Below are positions 44,640 to 54,986 of a stretch of DNA of 64,000 nucleotides, in pieces. A program made the position numbers and the translations under genes. This stretch comes from Corticium candelabrum (Eukaryota; Porifera; Homoscleromorpha; Homosclerophorida; Plakinidae), in assembly GCF_963422355.1 (NCBI RefSeq), contig NC_085105.1, positions 2,471,552 to 2,535,551 of the forward strand. The letters run 5' to 3'. Position 1 is the first letter of the stretch, and the number at the start of each line of letters is the position of its first letter. A model generated the notes under the pieces. That model was not told where the DNA came from. It ran no database searches and saw only the letters and a list, made by a program, of their open reading frames with translations.

Positions 44640-46840
44640 ATGAAGACGCTTTGCTCTGCTGTCGTTCTTTTGTTCCTTCATCAGGTATACAATAGACATT
44701 TGTAATGGCTCACTTTGGTAGTCTTCATTGTATATACTGACTAAAATGTTGTGCTCAGGTTTACTTCGCATCGGCTATTGCGATGCAAATGGGCCACACG
44801 TCTAGTTGGATGCATTTTGGTACTGGACACGAGGAGGTTTTCATAGACGGGCAAATGCGTCTAGCTGCTGTATGTAACGACAGTCACGAGACACAAAGTA
44901 AGAAGAATGTCTTAGGATGCAGTCGGCGACAAGTAGCTGTCAGTCGTTTTAGTCTTGAAATTCTAATAGATGGTGAGTGTTGCTCGATATCTGACTACAT
45001 TCCGATTAATCCAACAAAGGGTTATAAATTCAGCATATACATCAAATCGACGGTAAAGAAACGTATTTGCATGGTACAATGTGTACTTAAAGTTACATCT
45101 GTTTTCAGCAGCATGATATCCTAACATGACGTGTCTACAGTAGAACACACCCAATGAACGATTGGCTTGAAACTGATTGACGTTTTAAAAATTTACCAAT
45201 TTATTAGTATAAACTTGATCAGCATCCATTTAGTTCTTGCAATGACGTATAACACCTATTTCAATTAATCCAGATGGTTAAATAACAACGTACACTTGGT
45301 GTGTTACGGAGTAGTTATTGTATCCATTTACGTTGTGTCCTAAGCATGTTGTATACTGTGCTTGCTTATGTCGGTATGTATGTGCTTGACAACTTTCTGT
45401 AATCCGGTTGTCGTTCTTATGCATTTTACTTCACGTTTAGCATCTGTTTGTCTCATTCAGTATATATTTCTGTGTAGAGATTTAGAGTAGATAGCTATCT
45501 AGAACATCTAGGAATGTATCATTTCTAGGCATCTGGCATGGTAAACTCATTTGGTTTCTACGTTTACAATAAGAACAAAGAAAGAATATTGAATCCTAAC
45601 TTGAATGATCCATATTTCAAAAACAGTAATAACGATTCAAATGTGTGGACCAAACTGACGGGCTACATTCTTCCTCTCTACATGTCTGACTCAAACCGTG
45701 ACAGCCAACCGGATTCTCAGTTTGACGAGACAAACGGAGTAGATTGGAAGTGGCCACGTAATGCTAAATATGTTGCCTTACGATTTGGATCGTGTGGTAG
45801 TGACAATCAAGCCTCAAAAACGGGCATCGGTCGTAGGAATGTTGAAATTCCTCCTCATCAGCCAACGGCTGATTTGAAAGATATGGAGGGTACAGAGAGT
45901 AATGATCTTGGCGCTACTGGTACTAATCAAGAGCTGTTCGACGGTGCTAAAAATACTGACACGCCGGAGAGTGTTATGTCAGTTGCTTCACTTTCTACTG
46001 CAGCTACTACGGCAGCTCCTGAAGCTCCTACTGTAGCTTCTACCAAAGATCCTGCTGCAGCTCCTACTGCAGCTCATACTGCAGCTCATACTGCAGCTCA
46101 TACTGCAGCTCATACTGCAGATCCTGCTGCAGCTCCTACTGCAGATCCTGCTGCAGCTCCTACTGCAGCTCATACTGCAGCTCATACTGCAGATCCTGCT
46201 GCAGCTCCTACTGCAGCTCATACTGCAGCTTCTACCGAAGACCCTACTGCAACTCCTACTGCAGATTCTACGGTGGCTTCTGCGGCAGTTCCTACTGTAG
46301 CTCCTACGGTAGCTCTTACTACATCTCCTACTGCATCTTCTACTGCGCCTTCTACTGCAACATCTACTTTACCTCCTACTGCACCTCCTACTGCACCTCC
46401 TACTGCACCTCCTGCTGCACCTCCTACGGCACCTCCTACGGCACCTCCTACGGCACCTCCTACTGCATCTGGTGAACCAACTGTAGGTAAGACGTGGTAC
46501 TGGAATTTAAGCTTTCGCGAGTTTGAGACTCCACTGCGTCCTGAACATATTGGTGTCTGGACCTTTGACGTATCTGACTTCCGTGAATGGGAATCGAAAG
46601 CAAACTACATTGGAAAAGGCTATGTAAACGGTAAGGCAACTATGCAGCAGGCTATCATGCGAACTATTACATGACTATGTACTTGAAAATATAGATGCTA
46701 GATAAATAAAATGTTACTTAATTGTTATAAATTTATAATTATCTATAGAACATAATAATTTACAGATTTGTTTGTTTGTTTTTACGTATCTTGTTGGTTT
46801 CTCTTTGTTTGTTTGTCCATCTGCTTCTTTGTGTTGGTCC

Positions 46841-46915
<75 letters not shown>

Positions 46916-47523
46916 TGTTAATTTAGTGACTAAACAAAAACTACTTTTTGACTACACTGTACTTTACACTGCTGCAAATTGACTTCTATTTTCTTGCATA
47001 CACTACAGCGTGTTTGTTTACTGTTTTGATAGCACATGATATACATACTCCTATAGACAAGATGGTTGAGCAAGGTAAAAAAGACTGTTATTATCCGTGG
47101 GGAATTACACATCGTTTTGAGATTGATTCAAACAAATCATATGAGTTCAGCATTTGGCTTTTGAGCACACAAATTGACATTCACAACTTTCTTGGTTTTC
47201 GAGCGTATGACAAAGACGAAAACCTTTTGACCTTCTCATTACTTCCAAGTGACTATAAGCAGTATTATTCCCACGTCACAGACAAACCATATTTCAAAAG
47301 AAGCAACAATGATGTAACAAAGTGGACAAGATGGAATGGATTTGTACTCCCAGACGGAGCTGATAACATTCCTCGCTACTTTAGTAAAGGACGAACCTGG
47401 ATGTGGCCACGAGGTGCCAAGTATGCGCAGTTGAGATATGGCACTTGCTATGGTGACGGAGACAACCAAGGAATCACCTATTTCGCTCTTCCTCAAGTAG
47501 TGCAGACTGATTTCCAGCCATAG
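44640..47523 (+). CDS. Copy 2 of the secreted two-domain family, intact, 619 residues
   Basis: Exons: 44640-44684, 44759-44897, 44970-45052, 45529-46630, 47033-47523 (phases 0, 1, 0, 1). The joined frame is 620 codons without interruption. The signal peptide spans exons 1-2 (MKTLCSAVVLLFLHQ then VYFASAIA). Half 1: CCSISDYIPINPTKGYKFSIYIKST in exon 3, then SFGFYVYN, YFKNSNNDSNVWTKLTGYILP and DWKWPRNAKYVALRFGSC in exon 4. A Thr/Ala/Pro/His linker of ~170 residues follows, built of TAAH, TADP and TAPP repeats. Half 2: WYWNLSFREFETPLRP … GYVNG, then exon 5 with CYYPWGITHRFEID, YEFSIWLLST, WTRWNGFVLPDG, LRYGTCYG and ITYFALPQV. No named family was recognised. The pattern suggests a beta-sandwich, carbohydrate-binding-like fold (inference). 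Secreted or cell-surface location is likely. Confidence 0.88.
45990..46476 (+). repeat. Coding minisatellite in exon 4 of copy 2
   Basis: Same 12-bp type as in copy 1, here encoding about 40 units of TAAH, TADP/AAP and, at the end, TAPP. The frame is kept throughout. Unit sequences differ from copy 1, so the arrays expanded separately. Confidence 0.92.
46841..46911. repeat. TGTC tetranucleotide repeat in intron 4 of copy 2
   Basis: About 18 units of TGTC/TCTG. Similar TGTC/TGTT tracts occupy intron 4 of every copy (about 16060-16160, 41975-42040, 52980-53250, 57480-57690, 62095-62290). Confidence 0.95.
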
Positions 47524-48103
47524 ATGAAGACGATAGACCTAAGTCATGTCTTTCAGACGAAATGTTGCCAGTAAGAAGTAGTTGTTAGAGCGTTGGCACT
47601 GCTTGTCAATGAGGACATTCCTAAAACATAATTATTAGAAGACTTTCATTTGATTGCACTACTAGCTGCATGTGGCTTGACGGTCGAAATGTAGTAAGTT
47701 TTGAAACCTACAACGATTCTAGCTAGAGTCGTGTCTTCATGTGACATTGCTGTCTGTTCAAGTAATTTGTTAGTAATAAGATTAGATTATTTAATTATCA
47801 CGCAGTAATCAAACATTTGCCAACGAAGTCTATCGATCTTTCTCCTCTCCTATACACACAGCAAACTTTTTGTACATCTGATAGAAAATATTGAAACGTG
47901 CCATTTACCAGTATTGAACTCTGCGTGCCAATATTATCACACACATTGCGCATACAGTTTAGGTAACATGATTGTGACCTGCACGTACGCGTGCCTCATG
48001 TCATTATTTCTTTCTGACTTTTCGTCAATTAATTCTCTTTCGCATTACTCAAGTGATTGCTGAGTGAATCCTACGACTGCATGTGAACAACAGCACGCGC
48101 CCT
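47524..48103. other. 3' flank of copy 2 and array intergenic unit
   Basis: No gene. It contains AGTTGTTAGAGCGTTGGCACT and GAACTCTGCGTGCCAATATT-type phrases of the array unit, then AACAACAGCACGCG, where a TA microsatellite interrupts. Confidence 0.5.
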
Positions 48104-48261
<158 letters not shown>

Positions 48262-48846
48262 TTTGTAATATCTTTGATGTTTGAAATGTATGGTTTTAGA
48301 GAGACAGACTGACACAGACAAACAGACAGACAAACGACAGGCAGACAGACATACGTGTACGTATATGCGTAGCACGTACATGTACAGTAGATCCTACCAA
48401 ACACTGCATGGTTTACAGAGAAACCATGTCTGAGCGCAACCTAGCAACGTCTTAACAGCTGCGAAGAGTGTCTGGCGTTGAAGGCTGTTCTTTTAGCTCA
48501 CGTGAGGCAAGTAGCGCTGTCTATCTTACCAAGATTTCCTTGTAACTGGATCACGTGAGTAAAAGCGCGACAGCCGATTGGTAGTTAGAAACTCGCACCA
48601 TTTCCTGTACGTTATAATTACGTTGTTGACGTTCACGGGTCCAACGCAACGTCTCGACGACTGAAGGTGGTAACATGCATCTAATTAATTAAAGTAGGAC
48701 GCTGCGATACGCTGTCTAGCGCTTGAGATCGGCTTGCGTACGTTTACAGTCTTTACTGTAGACGACGCTTGTCAGTACACATGCAGCGAAACGTGTCTTT
48801 GTGCAGCAGCAGAAGGCAACGAAGGCGTATAGAATCTAGGTCGGAC

Positions 48847-48892
48847 GTCACGTGCACAACCATTTTACTCTCGCATTGCAGGCGCCTGTAGA
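48847..48892 (+). promoter_or_regulatory. Promoter-only relic between copies 2 and 3
   Basis: GTCACGTGCAC (the palindrome broken by a C insertion), CTCGCATTGCA, and GGCGCCTGTAGAAC at 48881-48894 match the upstream module of the other copies. The upstream ~100 bases (GCAGCAGAAGGCAACGAAGGCG) also match. No exon follows. It marks a lost array member or an incomplete duplication. Confidence 0.6.
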
Positions 48893-50370
48893 ACTTAGAT
48901 TTGACTGTCAAAGAGACAAAACGAATCCATTGCGCCTGATCCCCTACTGACAAAATAAAATCATTACAATTCATGACACAACTGTTACATCTAAACTATT
49001 AGTTAAAACGTTCCAAAATTTATCACTTGCTAATTAATTAATGCTAGTAGAGTTTCAAAGGTCTAACGGTCAAGTTGTCTCCATAGCAACAAGACATGCT
49101 TCTGCTGTTCTAAACGAGGTTGCAATGGTTATTGCGAGCTCGCTTTAATCAAACGTGCAGGGAACGCGAGGCTACGTGGATCGCGAACAGTCTGATGTGA
49201 TTAGAATCTTTTTGTGCGTTCAAGCTCACTTTGACGAGTTTCGCTACCTCGGGGTGTTCAAATTTTGTATGGAAAAGACGTCAAATGCGCTCGTCAGAGT
49301 AACGGAGGCAAAAATCGATTGATCAGATTGTTGTACTTCATGTAACGAATCGTCGTGCCAAGTTTTTTGGTTCTACGCTTTAGTTTTGTCTACTTATTAG
49401 AAGAAGAAGGCTCGTAATGGCGTCCGTACTGTCTTCGCGCAACGGTCGAGTGCGCTGGGAGTTCTCGGCAAGTTGCAAGGTTGAAAACAGGCAAGAGATC
49501 TAGACGCGTACATAAGCTATAGACACTGTTTCTACACTCTAAGAGACGAATGGAGCTAGTCATGTTGTACCGTCGCTTTTAACTAGGAGGAAAGGATACT
49601 GGAAGTGCAGGGTTACTCAAGAATGCACGTCGATTTGAAGGTGAAGCCAGGAGTTTTGAATATTTTTACTCTGCAGACGTAGTAATTGATGATGAAATGA
49701 AATTATAAAGGAAAGAGTAAATAAAAATAAACTTTTTTTATAAAATTGGTCTGGGTAGGGAGTCAGGCCCTCTAGAGAAGTAAATACAATTTATAAGGTT
49801 CAATTATTCCTGGCAAGTGGAACAAAATGCACGTGCCAAAACACGTGGAGTGCGCGCGAGGAGGAGGACTGGATGCGAGTCTAGTCTACAGCTAGTAAAG
49901 TAGGACTGTTGCTTCTGTATAATAAAATGCATGTGCTGTAAAGATCACGTAACTACTCTACATTACACTTCCACGTTCTATATAAACTGAGGTACGGTGT
50001 GTGAACCTATTGTATTAGTTGGAAAGTTGTCGAGACAAAGCAAGTTGTGATGGGCGTGGTTAGCTAAAAACCTCCAAGCTTTCTGTCTAATTAGGTAATT
50101 GGTCTTTTAGAGATTCGCCCTTGATAACGGTAACACGTTGTAACGTGCGCGATCAAGCCATTGTCTAGTGTCGCGACACTTCGTCGTTTCCGCGTTGCTT
50201 TCCCCGAACTCAAGTGACCGATGAGTGAAGCGGACAACTGTGAACTAAAACAGCAAACACGCAATGCTCAACGCACTGCATCGCTCGTCAATACACAGTA
50301 TAGTAAAGCGAGGTATGTCTGTATACAGCAGCGAAGACAACACGACGCGTATGTCAAGAGTATTCTAACA
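48893..50370. other. Non-coding stretch between promoter relic and copy 3
   Basis: No gene recognised. The first ~1.2 kb does not match the array; from about 50130 the array unit resumes (CGATCAAGCCATTGTC, GAACTCAAGTGACCGATGAGTGAAG). I see no strong repeat or RNA gene. Confidence 0.45.
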
Positions 50371-50416
50371 TCACGTGACATCAATTTCGTTCACACATTG
50401 CAAGCGCCTGTAGAAC
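50371..50416 (+). promoter_or_regulatory. Conserved upstream module of copy 3
   Basis: TCACGTGACA at 50371-50380 (the first base of the full palindrome is changed), then AGCGCCTGTAGAAC ending near 50416. The second palindrome is AGCGCC rather than GGCGCC, a change shared with copy 4. The module starts about 176 bases before the ATG at 50547. Confidence 0.6.
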
Positions 50417-50546
50417 TCTGAATTTGACGGTGACTCATTTCTATCAAAAAAGGAAAGCAAAAACAAAGAGATAAAAGACTAGTTCTCTAGATAGTTTTCA
50501 TTTTTGTTCCAGCAAGCGGTGCAGGGTGGACATTCTGTAGTTGACA

Positions 50547-51835
50547 ATGAAGACGCTTTGCTCTGCTGTCGTTCTTCTTTTCCTTCATCAGGTAGAAAAC
50601 AAAGCTTTGTAGTGGCTCGCTCTTGCTATCATAGCCCTTGCTGTACTGACTGCGTGAAATGATGTTCATGCAGGTTTTCTGTACCTCGGCTAGCGTTATT
50701 GAGATGGACAACCCGTCTCATTGGATGAAGTTCTGTGCTAGAGTCGATAAAGTAACTTTCACAGACAATGAAGATTATCGAGCTGCTGTGTGTAACAACC
50801 TTTATGAGACCGTACAAGGTAAGAGAAATATTTTGTTAGAATCGATGCATTCGACGACAAGTAGCCGTCAGACGATTTCTATCTTTACAACTCTGTAGAG
50901 GGTCATGGTGAGTGCTGCTCGACATCTGACTACATTCCAATTAATCCAGCGAAGGGTTATAAATTCAGCGTCTACATCAAATCGACGGTAAGGCTACATG
51001 TTTGTCAAACTTTGGCATAAAATTATCATGCATAGATATAGATAGTATGACGTGTCCAGCGTCTACACCAGGGGCGCGTTCGACTGGGCTTTTCCAGCCT
51101 CTTCCAGAAGAGTCTGGAAGAGCACGCCCCTCTTCCAACTTCTTCCAGCGCAAAGCTGGTAGAGTTGAAAGAGGAACGTGCTCTTCCAACCAGCAGTAGA
51201 ATCAGTAGAGTTGGCGCTTCCGACTACATAGAGCGGCAGAACTGTAGAGCCCAATCGAACGCGTCTAGGATCTCGTGTGGTTTACCTCCGTGCATGCACT
51301 AGCTCGAAAGCTGATTTGAGTTTCTAAAAATCTGAAAATTTATCTAGTTAAAAAGGTGCATCTGTCTCTAGTACGCATGAATGGATGTCTGTAACAAGAG
51401 CCCCTTTTGAGGTCCTGGAACAGCGACCTTAGTAGACAAAATGGTCTCGTTGCTGCTTTAGCGCCACCAATTTTGCATAACGAACTAATGAGTTGACGTC
51501 TAGCGTCCGATGGAAAACAAACGGGCCGTCTAATTCTAGTGGAAGCAACTCTATAGAGTCAGCGTCCACCAATTTAGTTCGCCCACTGTGGGGAAGCTAG
51601 GCAGTGGGACGTCCCTGAGAGCAATTACGCATATCATTAGAAATATCTTGTCAATCTACGATCACCTATTTGGTCTGACCAAGCGTGCATAGCTTGCCTC
51701 AGTATGTGCGGTTGTGCATATGCTCGTGAACTAACTCCACCCCTAGTCTACCAACATGCATTACGAAACGTTTGCCTGGTTGGAGCGACGCCATAATGCG
51801 AAATCCGGAAGCCACAGATTGCGTGAAGCTGCAGA

Positions 51836-51898
<63 letters not shown>

Positions 51899-53917
51899 CT
51901 GCATCTGTCTGCCTCGATCCATCCAATAACCGGCAGCTCATTGTTATTGCTGGTGTTAATTAGCGTGCCAGATGTCGACAATCCTCGGTGCCAGTCAATG
52001 TATCCAGGCTCCTTCTCACGCTCTGCAGTGCCAGTACGTGTTCAGTAGCAGTTCCACAACCTAGGCTAGCAGCCGAGGTTTAGCACTTTAGTGCTTCTTC
52101 ATTATTTTCTGTGAGCCTGTTCGCGTTCTTGTGCATGTGCTGCAGTTGCGTCGTTATAAAAGGAGTTTGGGGAGGTCATATATAACCCTCCAATATTAAT
52201 AGGTTTGGTCTCTAAACAATAGACAAGATCTCATGAATGTTACACCCCAGTTTTGGAAGTGCAAGGACATCACTACATGTAATGTGCTTCTGCAAAAGTA
52301 GCTGTTTGTCTTACTCAGTTTACCTCGATCTGTTTGTGTCTGTCCTAAGTTAAGTATGGATCCAGAGTATATCTATTACGAGCATGATGTGTTCATTGTC
52401 AGGGACTTGACATGACAAACTCATTTGGTTTCAACGTTTACAATGAGAAGAAAGAAGACATATCGACAAAAAATCAATATTTTAAACATAGTGACAACGA
52501 TTCAAACTTGTGGACCAAATGGACGGGCTACATACTTCCTCCCCACGTACCTGACTCGAACAATGACGGCAAACCGGATTCTCAGTTTAACGAGACAAAC
52601 GGAGACGATTGGAAGTGGCCACGTGATGCTAGATATGTTGCTCTACGAATTGGATCGTGTGGTAGTGGTCCTGCGTCAACTTCCGATGCTGTTCCTGTTA
52701 CTAGTGATGTTTCTTCCATCACTCCAACTCCTGATCCTGATCCTTCCAGACAAACTCCTTATGACGAGACGTGGTACTTGTTTCTCAGCTATCAAGAATT
52801 CGAGACTCCCTTACGTCCTGGACATGTTGGTGTCTGGACCTTTGACATATTAGACTACCGTGAATGGGATACAAAACCAAACTACACTGGGAAAGGATAT
52901 GTGAACGGTAAGCTAGGCAACCGTAAGCTAGTTATATAGAAAAATAGTTTGCAAGTTTAGTTTGTTCAATTTATGTTGGTAATGCATCTGTCTATTTTGT
53001 CCATCTTTCTGTCCGCACTTGTCTGTCTGTTTGTCATACATATACGTACTTTCCATCATCAACCCCTAACACATTGCTGTTATATCACAAAGTTTATAGT
53101 TCCACAATTATCTACCTGCCTGCCCCTCCTGCCATTACCATTAAGAAACCTTATTACAATGCTAATACATTGTGTGTCTGTTTGTTTGTCTGTCCTTCAT
53201 TCTGTCAGTTTGTCTGTCGTTTGTCTGACCGTCTGCCTGTTTGTTTATTCGTTAAAATGGTGGCTAAACAAAAACTTTATGTATTCGCTATTTGCACGAC
53301 CACGTAGCACTGCTGCAAATTCATGAAGTATTCTCATTAAAATACACTACAGTACACATCTAGATGGACAGTGCAATTAGAGATTGTTGTTAATTAAACT
53401 GTGTTTGTTTACTGTGTTACTAGCACATGATATACATACTCCTATAGCCAAGATGGTTGAGGGGAAAGAGAGAAAATGCTATTATCCGTGGGGCATTACA
53501 CATCTTTTTGAGATTGATTCAAACAAAACGTATGAGTTCAGTGTTTGGATCTTGAGCATACAAACTGATCTTCACAACTTTCTTGGTTTTCGAGCGTATG
53601 ACGAAGACAAAAACCTTCTGAGCTTCCCATTACCTGATAGTGACTATCTGCAGTATTATTCCAACATCACAACCAAACCGTATTTCAAAAGAACCAACAA
53701 TGATACAAAAGAGTGGACAAGATGGAATGGATATGTACTTCCAGACGGAACTGATGACATTCCTTCCCACTTCCGTAATGGACGAACCTGGGTGTGGCCA
53801 CAAGGTGCCAAATATGCGCAGTTGAGGTTTGGCACTTGCTATGGCAAAGGGAACGACCAAGGAATCACCTATTTCGCTCTTCCTCGAGTGGTGCAGACTG
53901 ATTTGCAGCCAAACTAG
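50547..53917 (+). CDS. Copy 3 of the secreted two-domain family, intact, 425 residues (shortest linker)
   Basis: Exons: 50547-50591, 50674-50818, 50899-50987, 52403-52907, 53424-53917 (phases 0, 1, 0, 1), giving 426 codons with the stop. Exon 3 must start right after GTAG at 50898; the alternative AG two bases on would give an immediate stop. Signal peptide MKTLCSAVVLLFLHQ + VFCTSA. Half 1 has ECCSTSDYIPINPAKGYKFSVYIKST, SFGFNVYN, WTKWTGYILPP and DWKWPRDARYVALRIGSC. The linker is only about 35 residues of Ser/Pro/Asp/Thr with no TAAP repeats. Half 2 has WYLFLSYQEFETPLRPGHVGVWTFD … GYVNG, then exon 5 CYYPWGITHLFEIDSN, WTRWNGYVLPDGTDD and LRFGTCYG, ending VQTDLQPN. Intron 3 carries a MITE and a GT microsatellite. 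Function unknown, as for the other copies. Confidence 0.88.
51072..51266. mobile_element. MITE (about 195 bp) in intron 3 of copy 3
   Basis: GGGCGCGTTCGACTGGGCT at the left is mirrored by GAGCCCAATCGAACGCGTC at the right. Internal CTTCCAG/CTGGAAG repeats form further hairpins. There is no coding content of a known family. Target duplication unclear. Confidence 0.6.
51838..51897. repeat. GT microsatellite in intron 3 of copy 3
   Basis: (GT)n of about 60 bases within the intron; no exon nearby. Confidence 0.95.
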
Positions 53918-54798
53918 AAATAGTTTGACCTAGCTAGGTCAGACGAACTAGTTGCTGGAGCGTTATCTAGCGCTTGTCAGACTTTCGTTTTGGTTGCACT
54001 ACTGATAACTGTTGTAGTGATCACAGAACGTAGCAAATTTTGTCACACACATTGCGAGCCAGATACAGCTAGGTACAACGTGCACGTACACGTACCACGT
54101 GTCATCTTCCTGACGTCATTGGTCAAGCCTCATTTCGGAACTCGAGTGATGAGTGATTGTCGCGAATCTGACTAATGCTTCAAGTCTTGACTACTGCTGA
54201 CAGTGATTCTTGGCAGTTCTTATTACCAAGAAAATTGCATGTTGAGACTACGCAATAGTCGATCACGTGTTTTAGCGCGCGTTAGTCCGGACGTTTTTTA
54301 TGTCTTTTTCAGCGGTCCCGATATTCAATATTTAATTATCGACGCATTGTACACTCGTGCCCAGTCCTTCAAGCTTCTTCGTGCCTAGGCTAACAACACT
54401 TGTGAACCACATGGCGCTATGCACACGTGACAGCTAGCGCACGTAGTGTAGAAAGTTCATCAAACCTCACAGGGGGCACTAGTCTCTAGACGCATTGCAG
54501 GTCGATACAGTTTAGCTTAGGATTTACGCAGATCTAACTTGCACGAGCCACTGCATGTCTATTGCCGCCGACACTTCGTCATTAGCCACACCTTTTCTCA
54601 CTACTTCATCGAACTCAAGTGATTGATGAGTGCACACGAATTGCACAACTGTGAACAACAGAACGCGACAAACGTGTGGCACAGCAAATCCTATACCAAA
54701 CACGCGGATACCCCACAGCACTGCAGTGCTATAAGCAAAACATGTTCGTATCGCAGCAGCAGAAAGCAAACACGACGCACACGTCATTAGTATCGAAC
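53918..54798. other. Intergenic region between copies 3 and 4
   Basis: Array intergenic unit with phrases shared with other copies (GTTGCTGGAGCGTTATC, GCGAGCCAGATACAGCTAGG, GAACAACAGAACGCGACAAACGTG). A partial duplication of the upstream phrase set is visible: GTGATGAGTGATTG at ~54147 and GTGATTGATGAGTGCAC at ~54619. No gene is seen. Confidence 0.5.
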
Positions 54799-54844
54799 GT
54801 CACGTGACATAAGTTTCGTTTACGTGTTACAAGCGCCTGTAGAA
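54799..54844 (+). promoter_or_regulatory. Conserved upstream module of copy 4
   Basis: GTCACGTGAC at 54799-54808, then AGCGCCTGTAGAAC ending near 54845; 188 bases before the ATG at 54987. Confidence 0.65.
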
Positions 54845-54986
54845 CCCCAAATTTGGCGGTGTTATATATTTGCTAGGTTAGCAATACAAAGACATATACA
54901 GACGAGTTCTAGAAAAGCATTTTTCATTTTTTCCTCCAGCCGCGGAGTGCAGGTGATCCGACATTCTTAGTTGTTCGAGTCTGACA

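Noticed and set aside
46841-46911. CRISPR-like or satellite array in the TGTC tract
   Set aside because: A pure tetranucleotide repeat without spacers in a eukaryotic intron; it is a simple microsatellite.
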